Origin: Comamonas sp. lk
GTDB taxonomy: Bacteria; Pseudomonadota; Gammaproteobacteria; Burkholderiales; Burkholderiaceae_C
DNA length: 47,855 bases
Assembly: GCA_945925985.1 (NCBI GenBank)
Contig: CAMELV010000031.1
Span: forward strand, 1-47,855
Reading direction: 5' to 3'
The notes under the pieces are model-generated. The model saw only the letters and a program-made list of their open reading frames with translations. It made no database searches and had not been told where the DNA came from. Both the position numbers and the translations under genes were made by a program. Shown here one piece after another: positions 16,169 through 23,607 of the stretch (positions within the stretch are counted from its first letter, which is position 1; every line of letters starts with the position of its first letter).

Positions 16169-17710
16169 ATGTCAAATCAGAAGAATGTCTTGCTTATTGT
16201 TGTTGACCAATGGCGTGGCGACACCTTGCCTATGCTGGGTCACCCGGTTGTCAAAACGCCGAACATCGAAGCGTTGGCTAAGGAGGGCGTCACCTTTGCT
16301 CGCCACTACACCCAGGCTGTGCCTTGCGGGCCTGGTCGTGCCAGCTTGCTGACAGGCCTCTATATGATGAATCACCGTGCGGTACAGAACACCATCCCCC
16401 TTGATGCGCGTCACACCAATATAGCCCTCGAAGTACGTAAGGCAGGCTATGAGCCTGCTTTGGTCGGTTACACCACGACCACGCCCGACCCGCGTTCGAC
16501 CGCCTCCAAAGACCCGCGATTTACGGTTTTGGGCGCGGACATGGAGGGTTGGAACCCAGTGGGCTCTTGGGGCCTGAAGATGGAAACTTATTTTGGATGG
16601 CTTGAATCCCAAGGGCAGAAACTGCCCGACAACCCTTGGGATATTTGGTTGCCGGAAGGCTTGGAAGAGAACCAGGTGGGAGCCACTTCCCTTCCCAGTC
16701 GCATACCGGCACATTTGTCCGACACGACCTGGTTCACCGACAAGGGTTTGGACTACTTGCGCAGTGTTCAGCACAAACCGTGGTTTTTGCACTTAGGTTA
16801 CTTCCGGCCTCATCCGCCTTTTGCGGCTCCCGCCCCTTATCACACTATGTACGATCCGGCCCAGTGCCCGCCACCCGTGCGTGCCGCGTCGTCTCAGCTT
16901 GAGGGGGAGCAGCATCCTCTACTGCAGTTTTACTTAGACAACACCACGCGCAAAAGCTTCTTCCAAAACGGTCAGGGTCTTGGGTGCCAAATGGACGAAG
17001 CCGAGGTGCGACAAATGCGTGCGACTTACTATGGCCTGATGAGTGAAGTTGACGATCAGCTTGGCCGTGTGTTCAAGTTTTTGAAAGAGACTGGGCAATG
17101 GGACAACACCTTGATTGTGCTGACCAGCGATCACGGCGAGCAATTAGGTGACCACCACCTGCTCGGAAAAGTCGGCTATTTTGATGAGAGTTTTCACATT
17201 CCGATGATTGTTCGCGATCCTGGCGTACAGTCCAACGCCACACGTGGACAAATCGTTCAACAGTTCACCGAAACGGTAGACACGATGCCCACTCTACTGG
17301 ATTGGTTGGACCAACCGATTCCACGTGCCTGTGACGGGGTTTCACTTCTGCCCTTCTTGCATAACGGGCAAGCACCAAAGGGCTGGCGCACCGAGGTGCA
17401 CTATGAGTTTGACTACCGCAATATTTTTTACTCACAGCCCGAAGACGTGCTGGGTACCGAGATGGATGAAAGCAACTTGGCTGTGGTGCAAGACGAGCAT
17501 TACAAGTACGTGCACTTTGCGGCTCAGCCTCCCTTGTTCTTTGATTTGCGCAAAGACCCAGCGCAAATGCACAATCGTGCCAAGGACCCTGACTATGCGC
17601 AGTTGGTGTTGACCTATGCACAGAAAATGTTGAACTGGCGGCTCAAGCACGCAGACAAAACGCTGACCGGCTACGCGGCTTCACCAGAGGGTTTGAAACA
17701 ACGTGATTGA
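16169..17710 (+). CDS. Phosphonate monoester hydrolase/phosphodiesterase-like (sulfatase fold)
   Basis: The 513-residue enzyme belongs to the alkaline phosphatase superfamily with a sulfatase signature. C53-G-P-G-R57 in VPCGPGRASLLTG is the formylglycine site, D13 in VVDQWRGD starts the metal site, and TSDHGEQLGDHH supplies later ligands. From memory it resembles the Rhizobium and Burkholderia phosphonate monoester hydrolases along its length: MNHRAVQNT, GYFRPHPPF, EVDDQLGRVF, YKYVHFAA and NWRLKHADKTLT. Those enzymes hydrolyse phosphonate monoesters and phosphodiesters and are promiscuous toward sulfate esters. No signal peptide is visible, so it should act on substrate imported by the upstream transporter. 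A formylglycine-generating enzyme would be needed from elsewhere. Confidence 0.87.
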   Translation: MSNQKNVLLIVVDQWRGDTLPMLGHPVVKTPNIEALAKEGVTFARHYTQAVPCGPGRASLLTGLYMMNHRAVQNTIPLDARHTNIALEVRKAGYEPALVGYTTTTPDPRSTASKDPRFTVLGADMEGWNPVGSWGLKMETYFGWLESQGQKLPDNPWDIWLPEGLEENQVGATSLPSRIPAHLSDTTWFTDKGLDYLRSVQHKPWFLHLGYFRPHPPFAAPAPYHTMYDPAQCPPPVRAASSQLEGEQHPLLQFYLDNTTRKSFFQNGQGLGCQMDEAEVRQMRATYYGLMSEVDDQLGRVFKFLKETGQWDNTLIVLTSDHGEQLGDHHLLGKVGYFDESFHIPMIVRDPGVQSNATRGQIVQQFTETVDTMPTLLDWLDQPIPRACDGVSLLPFLHNGQAPKGWRTEVHYEFDYRNIFYSQPEDVLGTEMDESNLAVVQDEHYKYVHFAAQPPLFFDLRKDPAQMHNRAKDPDYAQLVLTYAQKMLNWRLKHADKTLTGYAASPEGLKQRD

Positions 17711-17920
17711 GGGCTGAAGCGGGTGTTTCAACTGCGGTAACTTGGTTTCAGGTTCTGTCATTCAAACGAGTTTGATTGTGTTGCAAAACACGATCTTCAA
17801 TTGTTTTGGGTGACTGCAGAGGCGTGGTTCCCCCGGGCGCGGCCGATTAGGCGATGCGCTCTGTCAAAAGCTGATTTGCAGGCATGATCGGTGTTTTCAC
17901 ACCGCCACGGAGAGATCGAT

Positions 17921-18484
17921 ATGCCAGTGATTGCCATAACCTTGTTGCCAGGCTACGGCGCCGAGACTGAGGCCCGCTTGGTGCAGCGCGTGGCGCTGGC
18001 CGCCCGCTCAGTGATTGCCGCGCCGGCTGCCGGCACCACCGTCATGGTGCACCACGCCAGCACCTACCAGCGCGACGGCCGGGTGGTCACTGCCGGTGGT
18101 GCTGCGCGGCCAGACGCCAGCGCGCTGGTGCGCCGTTTTCTGGACCACATGCAGGCGCGTGAACTGACCCAGGCGCAGCAGTTTCTGGCGCCGGAGTTTG
18201 TGATGCGTTTCCCGGGCGGCGCCACCTTGCACCGGCTCGAAGACCTGGTGCAATGGGCAAAAAACCGCTACCAGCGCGTGGCCAAGGTGTTTGACCTGTT
18301 TGACGAGTGCTGGACCGACCAGGGCGCCGTGGTGTACTGCGCCGGCACGTTGGAAGGGGTCTGGCCTGACGGCTCGGCCTTTGCGGGCGTGCGCTTCATT
18401 GACCGCTTTGAGCTGGTGGACGGGCTGATCCGCCAGCAGGACGTGTGGAACGACCTAGCCGAAGCCCGCCCCGCCGCGGCCTGA
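17921..18484 (+). CDS. Tautomerase-like/SnoaL-like fusion protein
   Basis: The 187-residue protein joins two small folds. Residues 1-62 look like a 4-oxalocrotonate tautomerase unit: the processed N-terminus would be Pro (MPVIAITLLPGYG), followed by the helix ETEARLVQRVALAARSVI and the strand TTVMVHH. Residues from about 70 on look like an NTF2/SnoaL domain (ALVRRFLDHMQARELTQAQQFL, FVMRFPGG, GVRFIDRFELVDGLI). ATG 17921 is supported by GGAGAG at 17909-17914 and by the catalytic Pro being residue 2. The gene converges on the deacetylase-like operon. Substrate unknown. Confidence 0.75.
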   Translation: MPVIAITLLPGYGAETEARLVQRVALAARSVIAAPAAGTTVMVHHASTYQRDGRVVTAGGAARPDASALVRRFLDHMQARELTQAQQFLAPEFVMRFPGGATLHRLEDLVQWAKNRYQRVAKVFDLFDECWTDQGAVVYCAGTLEGVWPDGSAFAGVRFIDRFELVDGLIRQQDVWNDLAEARPAAA

Positions 18485-18494
18485 CACGGCCGGC

Positions 18495-19448
18495 TCAGGC
18501 CTGCGCTGCGGTCCAGGCATCCAGAATCTCGCTGCCGGTAGCGGCCCACACGCCACGGTGCGCCATGATGTGTTTGAGTGCCTGTTCCAGCGCCCCGATG
18601 CGGTAGGGCTGGCCGATCACCCAGGGGTGCAATGAGATGGCCATAACCCGGCCGCCCTGAGTGGCTGACTCGCGGTACAGCAGGTCAAACTGGTCACACA
18701 GCTGGTCGCGGAAGTCATCCTCGGTGTGGTGGTTTTGCACCAGGATGGTGTGGTCGTCGATGTCGATGGGGTGCGGCATGGCGTGCAGGGTTTTGGCCGG
18801 CGTGTGCATGGGGTAGGGCATGTCGTCGTTGACCCAATCGCACACATAGTCCAGCCCGGCTTCACTCAGCAGCGCCAGCGTGTTGGCCGATTCAGACTTG
18901 GCCGGCGACAGCCAGCCGCGCACCGGCTGGCCCGAGGCTTGGCGCAGAATGGCCAGCGTGCTGCTGATCAGTTGGGCCTCATCGTCTGGTGCCAGGCCGG
19001 CATGGTGCAAATGGTCCATGTCCAGGCCTTTGGCGATCACCTCCCAGCCTTGCCCGGTGCAGGCCTGGATCAGGCTGGGGTAGCGCAGCGCCACTGCTGC
19101 GTTGACCGCTACCGAGGCGCGGATCTGGTGCTTGGCCAGTGCCTGCATGATGCGAAAAATACCCACCCGGTTGCCGTAGTCGCGCAGGGTGTAGTGGCGC
19201 AAGTCGGGGTAGGCCGTCATCATGGCGCCCGGCGGTTTGAAGGGCACGCCCTTCATGTTCAGCGGAAACCACTCCAGCGCCGGCACCACCCACAGCGCCA
19301 CCCGGGCGCCGCCCGGCCATTGCACGGGTTTGCGCCTGGGCAGAATGGACCAGTCGTAGTGGCTGTGGTCCATGCCATAGCGGCGCAGCGGGTACTCCAG
19401 GTGGGCGTCGGGCAGGCCCGCTTTGACGGTCTCGGGCGTGGCGCTCAT
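18495..19448 (-). CDS. Polysaccharide-deacetylase-like protein with a changed metal-site motif
   Basis: The 317-residue protein shares RDYGNRVG, PVQWPGGARVALWV, GWLSPAKSESANTL and LHPWVIGQPYRI with PuuE-type carbohydrate esterase 4 relatives, which include allantoinase-like and N-deacylase enzymes. In its neighbour (19445-20359) the central strand reads YSHG. Here the same place reads IAKG with K140 instead of His, so the metal site may be altered. The start overlaps the stop of that neighbour by four bases. It is the last gene of a three-gene operon headed by a cysteine hydrolase. A hydrolytic or regulatory-subunit role is possible. Confidence 0.78.
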   Translation of the reverse strand: MSATPETVKAGLPDAHLEYPLRRYGMDHSHYDWSILPRRKPVQWPGGARVALWVVPALEWFPLNMKGVPFKPPGAMMTAYPDLRHYTLRDYGNRVGIFRIMQALAKHQIRASVAVNAAVALRYPSLIQACTGQGWEVIAKGLDMDHLHHAGLAPDDEAQLISSTLAILRQASGQPVRGWLSPAKSESANTLALLSEAGLDYVCDWVNDDMPYPMHTPAKTLHAMPHPIDIDDHTILVQNHHTEDDFRDQLCDQFDLLYRESATQGGRVMAISLHPWVIGQPYRIGALEQALKHIMAHRGVWAATGSEILDAWTAAQA

Positions 19449-20359
19449 GGGCTGTCTCCTGCGGGCTGCGCGGCGGCAGCAAAGGCGTCGAAATAATGGG
19501 TGTTGAAGTGCTGGGCAATCTCGCGGCCGGTGGCCAGCCAGACCTTGTCGTGGCTTGTGATGTAGGACAGGGCCTCTTCAAAGGCGGCCATCCGGTAGGG
19601 CTGACCCACCAGGTAAGGGTGCAACGGAATGCACATCACCGTGCCGGATTGTTCACCCTCTTCATACAGCCGGTCAAACTGGCGTTTGAGGATGTCGGCA
19701 TAGCGCCGCGGCTGTACCAGGTTGACGTTGTAGACGATGGTGTCGTTCATCTCCAGCGAGTAGGGCACGCTGGTCAGCCTACCCTGGCGCACTTTGACCG
19801 GGCCGGGCTGGTCGTCATGGAACAGGTCGCAGACATAGGTCAGGCCCATCTCGGCCACCAGGTCCAGCGTGCGCTCGGTGTAGGTCAGGGCAGGGGCCAG
19901 CCAGCCGTCGAGCTTTTGGCCGGTGTACTGGCGCACGGTGTCAATCGAGTCCTGGATGACGGCGCGCTCCTGCGCCTCGGTCATGCCCATCAGGTAGCGC
20001 GTGTTGTAGGTGCCGTGCGAGTAAAACTCCCAGCCCTTGTCGGCGCAGGCCTGGATCACCTCGGGGTGGTGCTGGCACATGGCCACATTGAGCGAGACGC
20101 TGCCGCGCATATTGCAGCGCTGCATGGCCTCTAACATGCGCCAGAAGCCGACACGGTTGCCGTAGTCGCGGTACGAGTAGTTCAGCACATCCGGCGCCGG
20201 CCGGGCCCAGGCGGCACGCGCCGGGTTTTTAGGCGGGTTGAGCTCATAGAACTCGACATTGGGCGCGACCCAAAACGCCACCCGGGCGCCGCCCGGCCAT
20301 TCGATGCGGGGGCGGTTGTTGTAGGGCAGGTAGTCGTAAAAACCGGGGTCGCGTTTCAC
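19445..20359 (-). CDS. Polysaccharide-deacetylase-like hydrolase (PuuE-type)
   Basis: The 304-residue protein belongs to the CE4/PuuE-like group. It shows RIEWPGGARVAFWV, YRDYGNRVG with D65, the strand GWEFYSHG with H115, GWLAPALTYTERTLDL and IPLHPYLVGQPYRM. Members deacylate polysaccharides or open cyclic ureides. GTG 20359 is chosen because it overlaps the cysteine hydrolase stop by four bases (GTGA) and begins at the conserved region. A longer frame upstream lies inside that gene. It is a paralogue of the next gene, about the same length and sharing most motifs. Substrate unknown. The hydrolase upstream suggests an amide or ureide. Confidence 0.8.
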   Translation of the reverse strand: MKRDPGFYDYLPYNNRPRIEWPGGARVAFWVAPNVEFYELNPPKNPARAAWARPAPDVLNYSYRDYGNRVGFWRMLEAMQRCNMRGSVSLNVAMCQHHPEVIQACADKGWEFYSHGTYNTRYLMGMTEAQERAVIQDSIDTVRQYTGQKLDGWLAPALTYTERTLDLVAEMGLTYVCDLFHDDQPGPVKVRQGRLTSVPYSLEMNDTIVYNVNLVQPRRYADILKRQFDRLYEEGEQSGTVMCIPLHPYLVGQPYRMAAFEEALSYITSHDKVWLATGREIAQHFNTHYFDAFAAAAQPAGDSP

Positions 20360-21042
20360 CGGCCAGCCCCCACCGCCGGGGCCACCTGCCGCAGTTGGGC
20401 CAGCGTGTCGTCGATAGTCAGGACGTCGGCGTATTTGACGACCATGTCGTACAGGTTGGCAAAGTGCGGGCCTTCGTGCTTGTCGGCCACACACTCCTCG
20501 GGCACGATGGTGCGGTAGCTGCGCGACAGGCTGTCAACCACAGTGGCCCGCACGCAGCCCGAGGTGGAGCCGCCAGTGACCACCACGGTGTCGACGCCAT
20601 GAAAGTTGAACACCGAGCCCAGGTTGGTCTCAAAAAAGGCCGAGGCCATGCGCTTGTTGATGACGATGTCGCGCTGGTGGTCGATCACCAGCCGGTCGTC
20701 AAACTCGGAGCGGCGGCTGCCGACCTTGATGTTCTGCAGCGAGTCGGGCGTGTTGGTGCGGGTGCCCCACACGCCACAGTCTTCGCCAGAGTCCATGTAG
20801 GCCACATAGGTCCAAACCACCGGAAAGCCGCGGGCGCGAAACTCGGCCGCCAGCGTGTTGACGTGCTCCAGTTGGCGCGGATCGGTCTCGTAGGCGGTGG
20901 CGAACTCGCCGACGCAGGTGTAGGCTTTTTGCAGGTCGATGTTGATCAGCGCGGGCTTGCGGCCAAAGCCGAAGCGCTTGCGCGTGGGGTTGGCTTTGAA
21001 CGCCTGGTAGAGCTGGCGGCTGGTCAGGTTGGAGTGCTCCAT
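20356..21042 (-). CDS. Isochorismatase-like cysteine hydrolase (N-carbamoylsarcosine amidase type)
   Basis: The 228-residue protein has the Asp-Lys-Cys triad of the family: D36 in INIDLQKAY, K130 in INKRMASAF, and C163 in GGSTSGCVRAT. It resembles N-carbamoylsarcosine amidase and related amidohydrolases that cleave carbamoyl or amide bonds in the cytoplasm. It is the first gene of an operon with two deacetylase-like proteins, coupled by a four-base overlap. An 8-base inverted repeat 88 bases upstream (21130-21151) may control it. Confidence 0.86.
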   Translation of the reverse strand: MEHSNLTSRQLYQAFKANPTRKRFGFGRKPALINIDLQKAYTCVGEFATAYETDPRQLEHVNTLAAEFRARGFPVVWTYVAYMDSGEDCGVWGTRTNTPDSLQNIKVGSRRSEFDDRLVIDHQRDIVINKRMASAFFETNLGSVFNFHGVDTVVVTGGSTSGCVRATVVDSLSRSYRTIVPEECVADKHEGPHFANLYDMVVKYADVLTIDDTLAQLRQVAPAVGAGR

Positions 21043-21129
21043 GGCCGGTATCTTTCTGAAGGGTTTAAGGGGTTCACGCCTGGCGTCGGGCGCCAGGGGA
21101 GGTCTTGGAAATCATGATGCATCACCCAT

Positions 21130-21151
21130 ATTGTTCTGTCAATAGAACAAT
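21130..21151. promoter_or_regulatory. Perfect 8-bp inverted repeat, candidate operator of the hydrolase operon
   Basis: ATTGTTCT and AGAACAAT flank a six-base spacer, 88 bases upstream of the cysteine hydrolase ATG. Dyads with TTGTTCT/AGAACAA half-sites resemble, from memory, operators of IclR-family regulators in Burkholderiales. No IclR gene is in the window, so the regulator would act in trans. Confidence 0.5.
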
Positions 21152-21189
21152 TGGATGTGTCGGGAGTAAATGAGTTATGCAGAGTTTCC

Positions 21190-21382
21190 CTAGCGCTTGA
21201 GCGTCTTGGAGTTCGCAAACGCCCACTCACAGTGCTGGCGAGGCACAGACTCGAATCAGCATGGGCACGATGTACTGAAACATCTGGTTGTCTGACTGTT
21301 GAAGCTGGGTATACAGGCGCTGGGCTTCGTCTGTGCTGAGGTAACGCTCTTTTGGTTGTGCTCTTTCATCAGGGGGTCGACG
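21190..21382 (-). pseudogene. Decayed phage-type tyrosine recombinase (integrase) fragment
   Basis: On the minus strand, 21376-21227 reads PPDERAQPKERYLSTDEAQR and continues to QYIVPMLI before a stop. This is the start of the catalytic domain of P4/phage-type integrases (RERFLTxEEAQRL, then YIxPMLxxTGARKxEVL). The expected TGARKREVL segment is missing. In another frame, 21228-21190 reads EWAFANSKTLKR, which matches a later part of the same domain. A large internal deletion and a frameshift are therefore likely. All but the first Arg region is lost, so it is inactive. It occupies much of the otherwise gene-free interval 21043-21441. Confidence 0.6.
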
Positions 21383-21441
21383 TCAACAATCTTGACCGCC
21401 AGGCAAGGTGAGCACGTCTAACTAAGCGCACCCCCAGGTGC

Positions 21442-21993
21442 TCAGTTTTCGGTCAGAGTTTGCAGTTTCCAGGCTTGCCGTGTCTCAGAATTGGAGGAGC
21501 AGTTTTCCCAGCTGAGTGATCTCTTGAGATGGACAGGGCTGCCCCCGCCCCCTTTCTGAGTTGACGTTCCAGCGGTCAGGCATAGGGAATTCGAGGCAAC
21601 AGGATGAATTTGCCCGTTTGCGTTCCAAACTACCGCATTCGTGTTCCCATTGGGACATGAGCCCAAGGTGACAGGGCTACCGGCCTGAACCCCAGTGCCG
21701 GTGAGGCACACTTTGAAGTAGGGGAAGCGGAGAGCGCCTTTTGATACGTCAGCTGATGACACACCCTGGTCGACGGCGATACTGCCTTGGTAGCCGTAGC
21801 AAGTGTGGGTCTGTAAAGGGCTGTTCGTCTGAGCGGTTTGCTTGCTTCCGGACATATCGACGCAATAGCCACGAGGTTCATCGAGGGTGGTCACCAGCTT
21901 GATCTCACCGTTTCTATCTGCAGCTGATGCAGAAGCGAAGGAAATGACCGTAGCAAGGCCAATTGAGGTGGCGAGAATTCCAAGAATTTTCAT
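21442..21993 (-). CDS. Secreted ricin-B-like (beta-trefoil) lectin-type protein
   Basis: The 183-residue protein has a clear signal peptide (cleavage after SASA, about residue 24) and then three roughly 45-residue units. Each has a Cys in a YCVD/KVCL/LCLT strand, a later Leu-x-x-Cys strand, and a Trp or Tyr region. The last unit ends in RQAWKL, close to the QxW motif of ricin-B domains. Cysteines probably form disulfides in the periplasm or outside. No enzymatic domain is attached. Neighbours are an integrase remnant and a BKACE gene, neither clearly linked. It may bind carbohydrate. Target unknown. Confidence 0.7.
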   Translation of the reverse strand: MKILGILATSIGLATVISFASASAADRNGEIKLVTTLDEPRGYCVDMSGSKQTAQTNSPLQTHTCYGYQGSIAVDQGVSSADVSKGALRFPYFKVCLTGTGVQAGSPVTLGSCPNGNTNAVVWNANGQIHPVASNSLCLTAGTSTQKGGGGSPVHLKRSLSWENCSSNSETRQAWKLQTLTEN

Positions 21994-22052
21994 GGCGAGA
22001 TGTTAACCTTGGTCTCACGATTCAGCCAAGGCCCTGCAAGCAGCAGAACAAT

Positions 22053-22970
22053 TCAGCGGTACGCCGGCATACCCAGGATGTCTCGGGTCTGCGCAAAAGT
22101 TGCGAGTGGCCGGCCCATGGCCGTGCACAGGGCCTTGGTTTCTTCGATCAACTCCATATTGGTTGGCGTACGGTTCGGGTCGAAATGTTCTTCGATGCCG
22201 ATATGCAGGTGCCCGCCAAGCTCCAGGGCCATGCGCGCGACTGGCGTCTGCAGCAGATCGCCGCCCCATACCGATACTGACCAGGGGATATCTGTGCCCT
22301 CTAGCATTTCCACGTAGGCGGCCAACGCCTTTTCGGTCGGTGGCAGTCCGAAAGAGACGCCTTTGGCGCGGGCCCACAATCCCCACTCACCGCCAAAATA
22401 GAACTTGGCCATTGTTCCCTTGGGCAAGCGGCCGGCACGGTACCAGGCCAGCGTCGTCTGAAGGAACCCGGGCTCAAAGATGGCCAGCGACGGTAGAAAG
22501 CCCAGTTTCTCAGCCAGCCCAAAGGCATAGGCATGGTCCTCATAACTGTTGACATAGCTGAAGCCTACCGGCAAACCGTCAGGGCCCGGATAACCCAGGT
22601 TGGTCGAACCGGGATCCACCACGCCGAATGGCATGGGCACCTCAGCCGCAATGAATGGGTAGTGTGAATAACGGTCCTCGATCGGTTCCAGGTTGGCGCC
22701 GTCGGCCTGATTGACCGACAGAGTCGGGTACCACAGGGCGTCTGGTTTTTTTGCGAGGATCACGCGCCAGGGTTGAAGGTAAGCCTCGGCACCAGCTTGT
22801 CCATTGAGCCGGATATCGTGATTGTGCGCATGGATCACCGAGGCGCCAGCATCGAAACAGCGCAGGCTGTCCTCAATGATGGCCTCGGTGCTCAGCGGCA
22901 CATGTGGATTGCGATCTGGGGTAACACCGCCGTTGATGGCGACTTCGAGAATGACCGGGTTCTTGTTCAT
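22053..22970 (-). CDS. BKACE-family (DUF849) beta-keto acid cleavage enzyme
   Basis: The 305-residue TIM-barrel protein has the zinc motif H47-x-H49 in VIHAHNHD, the glutamate of LEVAINGG near residue 9, and the second zinc region HLHIGIEEHFD near the end. BKACE enzymes condense a beta-keto acid with acetyl-CoA to give a CoA ester and acetoacetate. The substrate differs widely between subgroups. ATG 22970 has GAGGAAG eight bases upstream and is preferred over a longer frame to 23054. A SnoaL-like gene is transcribed divergently from the 115-base gap, and the two may share a promoter region. Confidence 0.87.
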   Translation of the reverse strand: MNKNPVILEVAINGGVTPDRNPHVPLSTEAIIEDSLRCFDAGASVIHAHNHDIRLNGQAGAEAYLQPWRVILAKKPDALWYPTLSVNQADGANLEPIEDRYSHYPFIAAEVPMPFGVVDPGSTNLGYPGPDGLPVGFSYVNSYEDHAYAFGLAEKLGFLPSLAIFEPGFLQTTLAWYRAGRLPKGTMAKFYFGGEWGLWARAKGVSFGLPPTEKALAAYVEMLEGTDIPWSVSVWGGDLLQTPVARMALELGGHLHIGIEEHFDPNRTPTNMELIEETKALCTAMGRPLATFAQTRDILGMPAYR

Positions 22971-23085
22971 GAATGCACTTCCTCTTGACGTGATGACCAA
23001 CCGGCGGGTAAATAATCTCAAACTGATAGTATAGAAATTGATTTGGTTCGACAAACATCAGACAAGTGGTGAGGAGATTGTTGCA

Positions 23086-23574
23086 GTGAATATCGAAGAG
23101 CGCCTTCGCAGGCTTGAGGATGAAAAGGCGATTCTTGACACCTTGCACGCCTATGGCCACCACCTCGATTACGGGCTGGAGGACGCTTGGATTGATTGCT
23201 GGACCGAGGACGCCGTACTGGACTGGCCCGGGCGGGCCTTCATGCGTGGACATGCCGAATTGCGTGCAGGGTTTCGCGCCCACTCCCATGCGCCGGTGAT
23301 GTACCACAAGCATGTGGTGATTGCGCCCATGGTCACTTTGCAAGGCGATTCTGCAAGCGTGCAAAGCATGTTTGCCCGGCTGGATCGTTATCCGGATGGG
23401 CCCGGCATTCGCGCTTTCGGCCGTTACTGCGACAAGCTGGTTCGGTGCCCTGATGGCCGCTGGCGTTTCACCGAGCGCCTGCCCGAGATCGAGGGTGTAC
23501 GCGCCCAAGCGCCGCTGGGTGGCGAGCCCTTCCCGGACAGCCCGGAGATGCGCAAGGCGGCAAAGGGCAATTGA
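23086..23574 (+). CDS. SnoaL-like dehydratase/isomerase-type protein
   Basis: The 162-residue protein fits the SnoaL_4/bile acid dehydratase-like branch of the NTF2 fold: a long first helix (NIEERLRRLEDEKAILDTLHAYGHHLDYG), the WIDCWTEDAVLDWPG strand, HAELRAGFRAHSH, and YHKHVVIAPMV with paired histidines. Aromatic and His residues line the expected pocket. GTG 23086 is favoured because GAGGAG lies nine bases upstream. An upstream TTG at 23038 would overlap the divergent promoter region. It probably acts with the BKACE product on a beta-keto or hydroxy acid. Confidence 0.78.
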   Translation: MNIEERLRRLEDEKAILDTLHAYGHHLDYGLEDAWIDCWTEDAVLDWPGRAFMRGHAELRAGFRAHSHAPVMYHKHVVIAPMVTLQGDSASVQSMFARLDRYPDGPGIRAFGRYCDKLVRCPDGRWRFTERLPEIEGVRAQAPLGGEPFPDSPEMRKAAKGN

Positions 23575-23607
23575 CGTTCCTTGTCTGCCCCGCCGCTGTA
23601 GAACAAT

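Noticed and set aside
18726..21117. Long plus-strand frames opposite the deacetylase and cysteine hydrolase genes
   Set aside because: They exist because GC-rich third positions suppress stops on the other strand. The minus-strand frames hold recognisable domains and four-base overlaps.
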